Positions 9,181 to 18,284 of a DNA stretch of 64,000 bases are shown here, piece by piece (position 1 is the first letter of the stretch; every line of letters begins with the position of its first letter). The stretch spans positions 2,728,001-2,792,000 of the forward strand of contig NZ_CP121274.1 of assembly GCF_029639405.1 (NCBI RefSeq), in the 5' to 3' direction. The notes beneath the pieces were generated by a model, which worked only from the letters and a program-made list of their open reading frames with translations, did no database searches and was not told the origin of the DNA. The translations under genes and the position numbers were made by a program. This DNA is from Microbacterium proteolyticum. Its GTDB lineage: Bacteria; Actinomycetota; Actinomycetes; Actinomycetales; Microbacteriaceae.

Positions 9181-10338
9181 ATGAGCGTCCCCCCTCTCCA
9201 AGCCCTGCCGCTCGAACTGCTGCGTCAGCGTTCGAGTACGAAGTGGCGATCGTACGGAGACGACGTGATCCCGATGTTCGTGGCCGAGACGGACTTCCCG
9301 CTCGCGCCGGCGATCACCGCCGCCCTGACCCGTGCGGTCGAGATCGGCGACACCGGTTACACCCCGCCGCGGCCCGGCATCGATCTCGACTTCGCCGACT
9401 TCGCCGAGCGCCGGTGGGGGTGGCGCCCCGACCCCGCGCGCATCCGCTGGACCGGTGACGTCATGATGGGCGTCGTCGAGGTGCTCCGGGCCGTCACCTC
9501 GCCGGGCGACCGCGTCGTGGTCACGCCGCCGGTCTACCCGCCGTTCTACGACACCGTCGAAGAGGCGGGTGCCGTCGTCGAGCGCGTGCCGTTGCGCGAC
9601 ACGGGGGAGCGCTGGGAGCTCGACCTCGACGGGATCGGCGAGGCGCTGGCATCCGGAGCCACGGCTGTTCTGCTGTGCAACCCGCACAATCCGACCGGCA
9701 CGGTGCACTCGCGGGAGTCCCTCGCCGAGCTGGCGCGCCTCGCCGCGCGCCACGGGGCTGCGGTCGTGAGCGACGAGATCCACGCGCCGCTGACCTTCGC
9801 GCCCTCGGTGTTCACCCCGTTCCTCGACGCCGCGCCCGAGGCGGCGGCCGTCGGGTACACCGTGACGAGCGCGAGCAAGACGTACAACCTGGCCGGGCTC
9901 AAGTGCGCCGTCATCGTCACGGGGTCGGAGGAGACCGCCGCGGTCGTGCGGGCGCTGCCGTGGGAGGTCGAGTGGCGGGCGGGCCTGTTCGGGGTCATCG
10001 CCAACCGCGCCGCGTTCGCGCCGGAGAGCGACGCGTGGCTCGCGCAGCTGCTCGTCGCGCTCGACGACAACCGCCGGCTCCTGGCCGACCTGCTCGCCGA
10101 GCACCTGCCGCTCGCGCGCTATCGCGTGCCGGAGGCCGGCTTTCTCGCCTGGGTGGACGTCTCGGCGTACGGGTGGGGGGACAACCCCGCCCCGTTCGTC
10201 CGCCGCGAGGCGAAGGTCGCGCTCCACCACGGGCCGCTGTTCGGGACCGAGGGTGTGGGGCACGTGCGGATCAACGTCGGCTGCGCGCCGGAGGTCCTGG
10301 AGGACGCGATCCGTCGCATCGGCGCGCTCGTCGAGTAG
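9181..10338 (+). CDS. patB: PatB/MalY-type PLP-dependent C-S lyase
   Basis: Fold-type I PLP enzyme, probably cleaving cystathionine or cysteine conjugates to give a thiol, pyruvate and ammonia; a transaminase role cannot be excluded from sequence. 385 residues. Seen: the N-terminal FVAETDFPLAP block, CNPHNPTG at about 166-173, the cofactor Asp in VVSDEIHAPL (Asp198) and Lys233 in SASKTYNLAG. These match the MalY/PatB subfamily. It follows the suf terminator and is apparently leaderless, so it is its own transcription unit. It should not be mistaken for the missing cysteine desulfurase: the architecture is not SufS/IscS. Confidence 0.9.
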   Translation: MSVPPLQALPLELLRQRSSTKWRSYGDDVIPMFVAETDFPLAPAITAALTRAVEIGDTGYTPPRPGIDLDFADFAERRWGWRPDPARIRWTGDVMMGVVEVLRAVTSPGDRVVVTPPVYPPFYDTVEEAGAVVERVPLRDTGERWELDLDGIGEALASGATAVLLCNPHNPTGTVHSRESLAELARLAARHGAAVVSDEIHAPLTFAPSVFTPFLDAAPEAAAVGYTVTSASKTYNLAGLKCAVIVTGSEETAAVVRALPWEVEWRAGLFGVIANRAAFAPESDAWLAQLLVALDDNRRLLADLLAEHLPLARYRVPEAGFLAWVDVSAYGWGDNPAPFVRREAKVALHHGPLFGTEGVGHVRINVGCAPEVLEDAIRRIGALVE

Positions 10339-10383
10339 TACGGCGGCGACCTATCGCGACGGCTCGGCGTGGCATCCGAGGAT

Positions 10384-10404
10384 AGGTAAGGATATCCTTA
10401 TCCG
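10384..10404 (+). promoter_or_regulatory. DtxR/IdeR-like iron box overlapping a leaderless promoter
   Basis: A perfect 14-bp palindrome TAAGGATATCCTTA (10387-10400) lies in a longer near-palindrome and resembles the DtxR/IdeR consensus. The likely -10 box TATCCT (10393-10398) is inside it and the GTG start follows 6 nt later, so a bound repressor would cover the promoter. Confidence 0.7.
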
Positions 10405-11334
10405 GTGAAGACAGCCACGCGTCCCGCCTACCGCCCGTACGTCGCCGTGGTGAAGGAGGCCCGCCGGCTGTCGCCGCACTTCGCGCGGATCACCTTCACC
10501 TCACCCGACTTCGAGGTCTTCGGCACCGACCGCCGCGACCAGCGGATCAAGCTCGTGCTGCCCGGACCCGACGGTCGGCTGTGCGACATCGGGCAGGACG
10601 ATCCCGTGGCCATCGACAACGGCGAGTGGTACACCCGCTGGCGCGACCTCCCCGACGAGGAGCGGATGCCGTTCCGCACCTACACCGTGCGCCGGATCGA
10701 CCCCGAGGCGCTCGAGCTCGACATCGACTTCGTCCTGCATCACGACGCCGGCCCCGCGGGGGCGTGGGCCGAGGTCGCCGCGACGGGCGACAGGATCCTC
10801 GTGGTGGGACCCGACGCGCGCAGCGCCGAGTCCGCGCAGGGCATCGACTTCCACCCCGGCACCGCGCAGCGCCTGCTGCTCGCCGGCGACGAGACCGCCG
10901 CTCCCGCGATCTGCGCGATCCTCGAGGGCCTCGCGCCCGGGATCGTCGCGGAGGCGTTCATCGAGGTGCCCACGGCCGATGACGCGTTGCCCCTGCCCGC
11001 GGGCGCGGCCCGCGCGACCTGGCTCGCCCGTGACGACCGTCCCCACGGGGAGGCCCTCATCGAGGCCGTCGAGGCCTGGACCGCGGCATCCGGCGACGTG
11101 CTCGCCCGCGCGGCCGCGCCCCGCCCGCAGGAGCTCGACGACATCGACGTCGACGTCGAGCTGCTGTGGGACAGCCCCGCCGACGCGGAGGGCGAGTTCT
11201 ATGCGTGGATCGCGGGGGAGTCGCAGACCGTCAAGGTGCTGCGGCGCCTGCTCGTGCAGGGCTGCGGCGTCGACCGCAAGCGCGTCGCGTTCATGGGCTA
11301 CTGGCGCGCCGGCCAGGTCGAGCGCACGGTCTGA
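10405..11334 (+). CDS. Siderophore-interacting protein (ferric-siderophore reductase)
   Basis: FAD-dependent cytoplasmic reductase of the ViuB/SIP family that frees iron from imported ferric siderophores. 309 residues. The flavin-binding RTYTVRR is at 91-97, followed by the HHDAGPAGAWA and GDETAAPAI blocks characteristic of SIP proteins, and a C-terminal WRAGQVE. The GTG start has no Shine-Dalgarno but has a -10 box 6 nt upstream, within an iron-box palindrome, so iron-repressed leaderless expression is inferred. It converges on the uptake operon 11416-15398, whose siderophore it probably processes. Confidence 0.93.
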   Translation: MKTATRPAYRPYVAVVKEARRLSPHFARITFTSPDFEVFGTDRRDQRIKLVLPGPDGRLCDIGQDDPVAIDNGEWYTRWRDLPDEERMPFRTYTVRRIDPEALELDIDFVLHHDAGPAGAWAEVAATGDRILVVGPDARSAESAQGIDFHPGTAQRLLLAGDETAAPAICAILEGLAPGIVAEAFIEVPTADDALPLPAGAARATWLARDDRPHGEALIEAVEAWTAASGDVLARAAAPRPQELDDIDVDVELLWDSPADAEGEFYAWIAGESQTVKVLRRLLVQGCGVDRKRVAFMGYWRAGQVERTV

Positions 11335-11415
11335 GATCGCGCCCGCCGGGCGGGTGGGCCTGCCTGCAGCGCAGATGGCCGGCCCTCCGACGGTGAGCCC
11401 ACGACCGCACCCGCG

Positions 11416-12240
11416 TCAGCGGGCGACCTGCTCCGGTTCGACCACCGTGTGATGACGCCCGATCGGGATGACCATCGGGCGCCCCGTCAACGGGTCGGGG
11501 ACGACGCGGCTGTCGAGGCCGAACACGTCGCGCACCGTCTGCTCGGTGATGACCTCGCCGGGATCTCCCGCGGCGATCACCCGTCCGCCCGCCATGGCGA
11601 CGAGGTGGTCGGCGTACCGCGCGGCGAGGTTGAGGTCGTGCAGCACCATCGCCACCGTCGTGCCGCGTTCGCGGTTGAGGTCGGTCAGCAGGTCGAGCAC
11701 GTCGATCTGATGGCTGATGTCGAGGAACGTCGTGGGCTCGTCGAGCAGCAGCACGTCGGTCTCCTGGGCGAGCGCCATCGCGATCCACACGCGCTGGCGC
11801 TGGCCGCCGCTGAGTTCGTCGACGTGCCGATCGGCGAGGTGCGCGGTGTCGGTGGCCTCCAGGGCCCGGGCCACCGCGGTGTCGTCGGCGCGGGTCCAGC
11901 GCGACAGGGCGCCCTGGTGGGGATGCCGCCCGCGGCTGACGAGGTCGGACACGGCGATGCCGTCGGGTGCCACCGGCGACTGGGGGAGGAGACCCAGAAC
12001 GCGCGCGACCTGCTTCGTCGGCATCCGGTGGATGGCCTTGCCGTCGAGGAGCACGTGACCGCTCGTCGGGGTGAGCAGCCGGGCCATCGCCTTCAACAGC
12101 GTCGACTTGCCGCAGGCGTTGGCGCCCACGATCGCGGTCACCCGCCCGGGGGGAAGGCGGAGGTCGAGTGTGTCGACGATCGTGCGGTCGCCGTAGCCGA
12201 GGGTGACGGCTTCGGCGTGGAGAGTGCGTTCCGCGGTCAT
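11416..12240 (-). CDS. Ferric-siderophore ABC transporter, ATP-binding protein
   Basis: 274-residue FepC/FecE-type ATPase powering import. Walker A is GANACGKST at 39-47 (the Ala-Cys variant is usual in this family), signature LSGGQRQR near 140, Walker B DVLLLDEPTTFLDI, switch His in LHDLN. It is last in the operon: binding protein, permease, permease, ATPase. Its ATG overlaps the stop of the upstream permease (ATGA), showing coupled translation. Metal or vitamin B12 uptake is possible for this family, but the neighbouring SIP gene and iron boxes point to siderophores. Confidence 0.94.
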   Translation of the reverse strand: MTAERTLHAEAVTLGYGDRTIVDTLDLRLPPGRVTAIVGANACGKSTLLKAMARLLTPTSGHVLLDGKAIHRMPTKQVARVLGLLPQSPVAPDGIAVSDLVSRGRHPHQGALSRWTRADDTAVARALEATDTAHLADRHVDELSGGQRQRVWIAMALAQETDVLLLDEPTTFLDISHQIDVLDLLTDLNRERGTTVAMVLHDLNLAARYADHLVAMAGGRVIAAGDPGEVITEQTVRDVFGLDSRVVPDPLTGRPMVIPIGRHHTVVEPEQVAR

Positions 12241-13295
12241 AGCGTGGTTCCTCCGGATCGACTGCTGCGCACGAGCAGGTAGATGAGATAGGGCGCCCCG
12301 AGCACGCCGGTGATGACGCCGACGGGGAGTCGTGTGCCGAACGCGTACTGCGCGCAGAAGTCCGCCGCGAGGACGAGGAGGGCCCCGACGAGGCCGGCGG
12401 GGAGGACGGGAGAACCCACGGGGCCGAGGATGCGGACGGCGATCGGGCCGGCCAGGAACGAGACGAACGCGATGGGCCCCGCCGCGGCGGTGCCGAAGGC
12501 GAGGAGTCCCACAGCGGCGACGATGAGCAGCAACCTGCTGCGCTCGACCGGGAGGCCGAGCGCCGCGGCGGTGTCGTCGCCCATGCGGAGGATCTCCAAA
12601 CGGCGAGCGAGCACGAGCAGCAGCGGACCCAGGACGATCACGGCGCCGACGACCGGGAGCGCGCGAGCCCACGTGGCGTCGTTGAGGTTGCCGGTGATCC
12701 ACCGCATCGCGGCCGGGAGGTCGTACTCCGCGGCGCGCGCGATCACGTACGACACCACGGCCTGGCACATCGCCGCGACGCCGATGCCGACGAGGATGAG
12801 CCGTGCCCCCGACCCGCCGTCGCGGTAGGCGAGCAGGTAGATGGCGAGAGCCGCGGCGAGGGCCGCCGCCATCGCCAGGAAGGACACCGCCGTCTCGTTC
12901 AGCCCGAGCACGACGATCCCGATGACGGCCGCGGCGCTCGCGCCGGTGTTGATCCCGATGACGTCGGGGCTGGCGAGGGCGTTGCGCAGCATCGTCTGGA
13001 AGACGACACCGCCCATGCCGAAGCACAGTCCCGTGAACAGGGCCGTGGTCGCGCGGGGGAGCCGCAACTCGCCTACGGTGAACGACGCGCCCGCGACGCG
13101 GTGGCCGGTGAGGACGCCCCACACCTCGGCGGGCGAGTAGTTCGTCTGCCCGAGCATCAGCGACAGGGCGAACGCGACGATCACGAGGAGCGCCAGGATG
13201 CCGGTGACCAGCGCCCAGCGTCGACGTCGACGTCGCCGCCCGGTGGTGACGGATGCCAGGGCGGAGGGAGCGGGGGGAGTCAGGGTTCCGGTCAC
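12237..13295 (-). CDS. Ferric-siderophore ABC transporter, permease 2
   Basis: 352-residue FecCD/BtuC-type permease with about ten membrane helices. After a basic cytoplasmic N-terminus (seven consecutive arginines) come the family blocks LRLPRATTALFTG, ASPDVIGINTGASAAAV and, near the C-terminus, AAGPIAFVSFLAGPIAVRILG. The GTG start overlaps the stop of permease 1 (GTGA). It pairs with permease 1 as a heterodimer, the usual FepD/FepG arrangement. Confidence 0.93.
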   Translation of the reverse strand: MTGTLTPPAPSALASVTTGRRRRRRRWALVTGILALLVIVAFALSLMLGQTNYSPAEVWGVLTGHRVAGASFTVGELRLPRATTALFTGLCFGMGGVVFQTMLRNALASPDVIGINTGASAAAVIGIVVLGLNETAVSFLAMAAALAAALAIYLLAYRDGGSGARLILVGIGVAAMCQAVVSYVIARAAEYDLPAAMRWITGNLNDATWARALPVVGAVIVLGPLLLVLARRLEILRMGDDTAAALGLPVERSRLLLIVAAVGLLAFGTAAAGPIAFVSFLAGPIAVRILGPVGSPVLPAGLVGALLVLAADFCAQYAFGTRLPVGVITGVLGAPYLIYLLVRSSRSGGTTL

Positions 13296-14338
13296 AGCGC
13301 ACGCATCTTCTGTCGGCGCACGAGCGCGATGAAGAACGGGGCCCCCACGAGGGCTGTGACGATGCCGACCTCGATCTCCTCGGGGCGGGCGACGACGCGA
13401 CCGATCACGTCGGCGAGGGTCAGGAGGGCTGCCCCGCCGAGGGCGGAGACCGGAAGGAGCCAGCGGTGGTCGACGCCGACGACGAGCCGGATCATGTGCG
13501 GGACGACGAGCCCGACGAAGCCGATCGGGCCGGCGACCGCGGTGGCCGCACCGCACAGGATCACGGCACCGGCGGAGGAGACGAGGCGTGCGGTGCGCAC
13601 GCGGGCGCCGAGTCCGGCGGCGAGCTCGTCGCCGAGGGCGAGGGTGTTCAGCGCGGAGGCGCTGGCCAGGCACACCACGAGGCCCGCGAGGAGGAAGGGG
13701 AGCACCTGCAGGATCGAGTCGAAGGTCGCGCCGCCGACACCGCCGATCTGCCAGAACCGGAACTCGTTCATCACGTTGATGCGCGGGAGCAGGATGGCGC
13801 TCGTGAGCGAACTGAAGGCCACCGCGGTGACGGCGCCGGCGAGGGCCAGCCGCAGGGGAGTCGCTCCGCCGCGACCGAGCGAGCCGACGGCGTAGACGAG
13901 GACGGCGGCCGCCGCCGCGCCGATCATGCCCACCCAGATGTACGCCGTGGCCGAGCCGAGCCCGAAGAACGCGATGCCGATGACGATGGCGAGTCCCGCG
14001 CCGCCGTTGATGCCGAGGATCTGCGGATCGGCGAGCGGGTTGCGTGTGGCGCCCTGCAGGACGGCACCGGAGACGGCGAGGGCGGCGCCGACGAGGATGG
14101 CGAGGAGTGTGCGGGGCACGCGCTTGGCGACGGCGGCCGCCGACGCGGTGTCGGTCGAGCCGGTCAGGCCCGCCCACACGTCCGCGGGAGCGACGTCGCG
14201 GGCGCCGAAGGTCACCGACAGCACGGCCGCGGCGACGAGCACGAGCACCAGGGCCGTCACTCCCACGACCCGCCGCCGCCCCCAACGACGCGGACGCGCG
14301 TCGCCGGGGGCGGCGGGGGTCGGAGCGAGAACGGTCAT
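13292..14338 (-). CDS. Ferric-siderophore ABC transporter, permease 1
   Basis: 348-residue FecCD/BtuC-type permease, about nine or ten membrane helices. Family blocks: RVPRTLLAILVGAALAVSG, NPLADPQILGINGGAG, and GPIGFVGLVVPHMIRL near the C-terminus, which contacts the ATPase. Only 25 bp separate it from the binding-protein gene upstream, and its stop overlaps the next gene, so 15398-11416 is one operon. Confidence 0.94.
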   Translation of the reverse strand: MTVLAPTPAAPGDARPRRWGRRRVVGVTALVLVLVAAAVLSVTFGARDVAPADVWAGLTGSTDTASAAAVAKRVPRTLLAILVGAALAVSGAVLQGATRNPLADPQILGINGGAGLAIVIGIAFFGLGSATAYIWVGMIGAAAAAVLVYAVGSLGRGGATPLRLALAGAVTAVAFSSLTSAILLPRINVMNEFRFWQIGGVGGATFDSILQVLPFLLAGLVVCLASASALNTLALGDELAAGLGARVRTARLVSSAGAVILCGAATAVAGPIGFVGLVVPHMIRLVVGVDHRWLLPVSALGGAALLTLADVIGRVVARPEEIEVGIVTALVGAPFFIALVRRQKMRAL

Positions 14339-14363
14339 CGCGCCGACGGGAGGATGATCCGCA

Positions 14364-15398
14364 TCAGGACGCGGCCTTCTCGGCCGCGGCGCCGACGAGA
14401 CCGATGTACTCGTCGTTGTAGCTCGTGCCGATGTTCAGCGGAGTCGGGGTGATGGCGGACGACAGGGTCGAGCCGCCCTCGACCACCGCGATCGCGCCCT
14501 TCGCCACCGCGGGGATCTTCGACAGGAGCGGGTCGGCCTGCATGGCGGCGATCGTGCTGTCGTCTCCGTAGGCGACGATCATCTCCACGTCGGCGAAGTT
14601 CTCGATCTGCTCGGTGCTGGGGGTGAACCAGAAGGTCTCGGAGCCCGACGACTGCGAAGCGACGTAGGACGACGGCGTCAGTCCGAGCTCCTCGAGGTAG
14701 CCGACACGCGGGTCGAGCGTGCTGTAGAAGCCGAGGGTCGACAGGTTCGTCGGGTCGAAGTAGGTCAGGAGCGACTTCTTGCCGGCGAGAGCGGGGTACT
14801 TCGCCGCTTCGTCCGCGATGTGCTGCTCCTTCTCGGCGATGAGCTTCTCGGCGTCGTCCTTGAGTCCCAGGGCCGTCCCGTCGAGGAGGGTCATGTCCTG
14901 CCAGGTCGTTCCCCAGGCGACGCTCTGGTACGTCACGACGGGCGCGATCTTGCTCAGCGTGTCGTACTGCTCCTGCGTCATGCCCGAGTAGGCGGCGAGG
15001 ATGACGTCGGGCTGCGCGTCGGCGATCGCCTCGTAGTCGTACCCGTTCGTCTCGTCCATGAGCGTGGGCGTCTCCGCGCCGAGCTCGGCCAGCTTGTCCT
15101 TGGTCCAGGGCAGCAGGCCGTCGCCATCCTCGTCGCCGTACGTCACCTTGGGCATGGCCACGGGGACGATGCCGAGCGCCAGCGCGACATCCTGGTTGCC
15201 CCAGTCCACCGTGACGACGCGCTCGGGCTTCGCCTCGATCGTCGTGTCGCCGAAGACGTTGGCGATCGTGACGGGGAAGGAGCCGTCGGCGGCCGTGGAG
15301 GCGTCCTGCGCCCCGGGGGTGGCGGAGGTGCCGGCGCAGCCGGTCAGGACGAGGGCCGTGGCGGCGGCGAGAGCAGCCAGCGCGCGGAAACGGGACAC
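14364..15398 (-). CDS. Ferric-siderophore binding lipoprotein
   Basis: 344-residue periplasmic-binding-protein homologue (FecB/FepB class) anchored outside the membrane. The signal peptide ends in lipobox LTGC with the lipidated Cys at residue 21. The body contains the TroA/FecB-like fold with PERVVTVDWGNQDVALALG near the N-terminus and the paired lobe sequence DVILAAYSGMT. The GTG start is preceded by AGGAGG 6 nt away. An iron box lies at 15415-15433. It is the first gene of the uptake operon and sets its substrate specificity, which the sequence does not reveal. Confidence 0.94.
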   Translation of the reverse strand: MSRFRALAALAAATALVLTGCAGTSATPGAQDASTAADGSFPVTIANVFGDTTIEAKPERVVTVDWGNQDVALALGIVPVAMPKVTYGDEDGDGLLPWTKDKLAELGAETPTLMDETNGYDYEAIADAQPDVILAAYSGMTQEQYDTLSKIAPVVTYQSVAWGTTWQDMTLLDGTALGLKDDAEKLIAEKEQHIADEAAKYPALAGKKSLLTYFDPTNLSTLGFYSTLDPRVGYLEELGLTPSSYVASQSSGSETFWFTPSTEQIENFADVEMIVAYGDDSTIAAMQADPLLSKIPAVAKGAIAVVEGGSTLSSAITPTPLNIGTSYNDEYIGLVGAAAEKAAS

Positions 15399-15414
15399 AG
15401 AGGACCTCCTGCGG

Positions 15415-15433
15415 TTAGGTAAGGATAGGCTTA
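15415..15433 (-). promoter_or_regulatory. DtxR/IdeR-like iron box of the siderophore operon
   Basis: TTAGGTAAGGATAGGCTTA agrees with the 19-bp DtxR/IdeR consensus (TTAGGTTAGGCTAACCTAA) at most positions, better in the left half. It ends 16 nt upstream of the binding-protein start codon and would block its promoter when iron is plentiful. Confidence 0.72.
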
Positions 15434-15522
15434 GTTTAGATCACGGCCCGACGGTGACCGCAAACCCGGAGGCCCTCCAGCCCCGGCGAACCTCTCGACG
15501 GCGAGGTAACAGCGGCTCGTCG

Positions 15523-15528
15523 TATACT
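15523..15528 (+). promoter_or_regulatory. -10 box of the ABC-F gene
   Basis: TATACT, the best -10 match in this interval, gives a leader of about 50 nt before GTG 15585. Confidence 0.55.
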
Positions 15529-15584
15529 GGGTGGCTGGCCATCCTCGGCCTTTCTCCCTCCCCTTCGACGAACGGACGTCTGCT

Positions 15585-17183
15585 GTGCTCGCCGTGCACG
15601 ATCTCGAGATCCGCGTCGGCGCGCGCGTGCTCATGTCGGAGGTGTCGTTCCGCGTCTCGGACGGCGACAAGATCGGTCTGGTCGGCCGCAACGGTGCCGG
15701 GAAGACCACGCTCACCAAGGTCCTCGCCGGCGACCTGCTGCCCGCGAACGGCGGAGTCGACCGCAGCGGCGAACTCGGCTACCTTCCGCAGGATCCCCGT
15801 TCCGGCGACCCCGAGATGCTCGCGCGCACGCGCATCCTCGACGCCCGGGGCCTCGGGTCCCTCGCCCTCGGCATGCACGAGGCGTCGATGGCGATGGGCG
15901 ACGACGACCCCGCCGTCGCCGCGAAAGCGATGAAGAAGTACGGCCGGCTCACCGAGGAGTTCGAATCCGCGGGCGGCTACGCGGCCGAGGCCGAGGCGGC
16001 ATCCATCGCCCACAACCTCTCGTTGCCGGACCGCATCCTCGACCAGCCGCTGAAGACCCTCTCGGGTGGTCAGCGCCGCCGTATCGAACTCGCGCGCATC
16101 CTGTTCTCGGACGCGCAGACGATGATCCTGGACGAGCCCACCAACCACCTGGATGCCGACAGCGTCGTGTGGCTGCGCGAATTCCTCAAGGGGTACAAGG
16201 GCGGGCTCATCGTGATCTCGCACGACGTCGAGCTCGTCGGCGAGACGGTGAACCGGGTGTTCTACCTGGATGCCAACCGCCAGGTCATCGACGTCTACAA
16301 CATGAACTGGAAGAACTACCTGCGCCAGCGGGTGGCCGACGAGGAGCGCCGCAAGAAGGAGCGTGCCAACGTCGAGAAGAAGGCCACGGCCCTGCAACTC
16401 CAGGCCGCCCGGTTCGGCGCGAAGGCCTCCAAGGCCGCCGCCGCGCACCAGATGGTCGCGCGCGCCGAGAAGATGCTCCAGGGCCTCGACGACGTCCGTC
16501 AGGACGAGCGCGTCGCCAAGCTCCGGTTCCCCAAGCCCGCGCCGTGCGGCAAGACCCCGCTCATGGCATCCGGTCTGTCGAAGTCGTACGGATCGCTCGA
16601 GATATTCACCGACGTCGACCTCGCGATCGACCGCGGGTCGCGCGTGGTCATCCTGGGGCTCAACGGTGCGGGAAAGACGACGCTGCTGCGGATCCTCGCC
16701 GGCGTGGATCAGCCCGACACCGGTCAGCTGGAGCCCGGGCACGGTCTGAAGATCGGCTACTACGCGCAGGAGCACGAGAACCTCGACGTCACGAGGTCGG
16801 TGCTGGACAACATGATGTCCGCCGCCCCCGACATCACGGCGACCGAGGCGCGCAAGGTGCTCGGCTCGTTCCTGTTCGTGGGCGACGACGTGCTGAAGCC
16901 GGCCGGCGTGCTCTCGGGCGGCGAGAAGACGCGACTCTCGCTCGCGACGCTGGTGGTGTCGTCGGCGAACATGCTGCTGCTCGACGAGCCCACGAACAAC
17001 CTCGACCCCGCCTCGCGCGAGGAGATCCTGGGCGCCCTCGCGCACTACGAGGGTGCGGTCGTGCTCGTGTCGCACGACGAGGGCGCCGTCGAGGCGCTGA
17101 ACCCCGAGCGCGTGCTGATCCTCCCCGACGGGGTGGAAGACATCTGGGGCCGCGACTACGCCGACCTGATCACGCTCGCGTAG
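15585..17183 (+). CDS. ABC-F family ATPase (ribosome-associated)
   Basis: 532-residue protein with two ABC domains and no membrane segment. Domain 1 has Walker A GRNGAGKTT and signature LSGGQRRR; domain 2 has GLNGAGKTT and LSGGEKTR. Between them is a basic, helical linker (about residues 240-310, rich in Lys, Arg and Ala), the P-site tRNA interaction motif of ABC-F factors. These act on the ribosome E site and rescue or tune translation; some members protect against antibiotics. Resistance cannot be inferred here. GTG 15585 starts the protein at LAVHDLEIRVG, where homologues begin; the frame extends farther upstream without a ribosome site. Confidence 0.92.
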   Translation: MLAVHDLEIRVGARVLMSEVSFRVSDGDKIGLVGRNGAGKTTLTKVLAGDLLPANGGVDRSGELGYLPQDPRSGDPEMLARTRILDARGLGSLALGMHEASMAMGDDDPAVAAKAMKKYGRLTEEFESAGGYAAEAEAASIAHNLSLPDRILDQPLKTLSGGQRRRIELARILFSDAQTMILDEPTNHLDADSVVWLREFLKGYKGGLIVISHDVELVGETVNRVFYLDANRQVIDVYNMNWKNYLRQRVADEERRKKERANVEKKATALQLQAARFGAKASKAAAAHQMVARAEKMLQGLDDVRQDERVAKLRFPKPAPCGKTPLMASGLSKSYGSLEIFTDVDLAIDRGSRVVILGLNGAGKTTLLRILAGVDQPDTGQLEPGHGLKIGYYAQEHENLDVTRSVLDNMMSAAPDITATEARKVLGSFLFVGDDVLKPAGVLSGGEKTRLSLATLVVSSANMLLLDEPTNNLDPASREEILGALAHYEGAVVLVSHDEGAVEALNPERVLILPDGVEDIWGRDYADLITLA

Positions 17184-17229
17184 ATCCTGTCCGGATCGAG
17201 CGGATGCCGCGGCGGCAGTGTTCTTCTCG

Positions 17230-17270
17230 TGCTCAGCGGGCGTCGAGCGTGATGCTCAACGGGCGTCCAG
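17230..17270 (-). repeat. Imperfect direct duplication of the SURF1 gene end
   Basis: The 18 bp around the SURF1 stop (17253-17270) recur at 17230-17247 with 16 of 18 identical, 5 bp apart. Both copies contain LDAR followed by TGA, in different frames. Confidence 0.75.
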
Positions 17271-18155
17271 CAGGGCGTCTTCGTCGTCGGCGTCGCGGTC
17301 CTTCGGACGCTTGCGGGAGCGGTGGAGTGCGACGGGGTCGACGCGGCGGCGCTCCGTCGGAACCTGCTCGGCTTCGGGTGTCGGCTCCGGTTGGCCGCGG
17401 AGCTCGGCCTCCTCGGCCTCCTCGCGGCGCAGTCGTCGCTCGCTCACGATGACGTACGTGATGAAACCGAACCCCATCACGGCGAACAGGATCCACTGCA
17501 CCGCGTAGGACAGATACGGGCCCGGGTCGTTGCTCGGCGGGTCGACGGGAGTGGGGGCGGTCGCCGGCGCGGGCGATTCCGACATGAGCAGGCCGTACGC
17601 ACCCTGTTCGATGGGTCCGGTCTGCTCGGCGACGAGACCGAGATTGATCGTCGGCACCTGCCCGGGCTCGGCGGTGCGCCCCGAGGTCGGTGCGGCCTCC
17701 TCGGGCCGAAGCCGGACCTCGATGACGACGTCGCCGGCGGGGGGCGCCGGGATCTCGTCGGGATCGGCTTGACGGTTGCCCGGCGGAAGCCAGCCGCGAT
17801 CGACGAGAAACGTCCGGCCGTCGACCAGACGGAAGGGGACGAGCTGTTCGAACGCCGCCGTCCCGCCGTGCGCTCGGTTGCGCACCAGCAGCTGTTCGTC
17901 GGCGAGGTATCGCCCTTCCAGCCGCACCGGACGCCACTCGTCGGCGGGGTTCATCTGCGCGCCCGGTGCGAGCAGGTCGGCGAGCGGCACGGGTGCGGCG
18001 TCGTAGTTGTCGGCGACGAGCTGCAACTGCTCGCTGCGATCGGCGTTGCGGGAGAACTGCCAGTTCGACAGGAAGCCGCACGCGATCGCGAAGAGGATCG
18101 CGATCCCGACGTACATGCTCCACCGCGCGGCGGCGGGCATCTCGCGCGCGCTCAC
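17256..18155 (-). CDS. SURF1-family cytochrome oxidase assembly protein
   Basis: 299 residues. SURF1 proteins help insert heme A into cytochrome oxidase, in keeping with ctaA/ctaB elsewhere in the window. Topology fits: one helix near the N-terminus (about 15-32, ILFAIACGFLSNWQF) and one near 215-235 (AVQWILFAVMGFGFITYV), enclosing an extracytoplasmic domain with LVDRGWLPPG. A charged tail of about 60 residues is longer than usual and low in complexity. The GTG start has GGAG 7 nt upstream. It follows two small genes on the same strand after a 129-bp gap that holds no convincing gene. Confidence 0.92.
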   Translation of the reverse strand: MSAREMPAAARWSMYVGIAILFAIACGFLSNWQFSRNADRSEQLQLVADNYDAAPVPLADLLAPGAQMNPADEWRPVRLEGRYLADEQLLVRNRAHGGTAAFEQLVPFRLVDGRTFLVDRGWLPPGNRQADPDEIPAPPAGDVVIEVRLRPEEAAPTSGRTAEPGQVPTINLGLVAEQTGPIEQGAYGLLMSESPAPATAPTPVDPPSNDPGPYLSYAVQWILFAVMGFGFITYVIVSERRLRREEAEEAELRGQPEPTPEAEQVPTERRRVDPVALHRSRKRPKDRDADDEDALLDAR

Positions 18156-18284
18156 GACGACGCTCCGCGGGGGGCGGCCCCGGGGCGGGCGACGCGGACG
18201 CGCAGAGGGCTCCGCGCGGCTCGTACGTTCACCTCGATCGACCTGACCACGTCGTCCAGCGTACGTCGGTCGGTGCTCCCGCGC

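Noticed and set aside
9181..10338. PatB-like gene as the missing SufS
   Set aside because: Its motifs are MalY/PatB (SASKTYNLAG), not the SufS/IscS type, and it lies beyond the suf terminator with its own promoter.
15585..17183. ABC-F gene as an antibiotic-resistance determinant
   Set aside because: Layout fits housekeeping actinobacterial ABC-F factors as well; nothing in the sequence or context shows drug specificity.
18156..18284. Small gene between SURF1 and the zinc-binding protein
   Set aside because: A short open frame reaches the SURF1 start with a GTGA overlap, but it has no convincing start, ribosome site or recognisable sequence.
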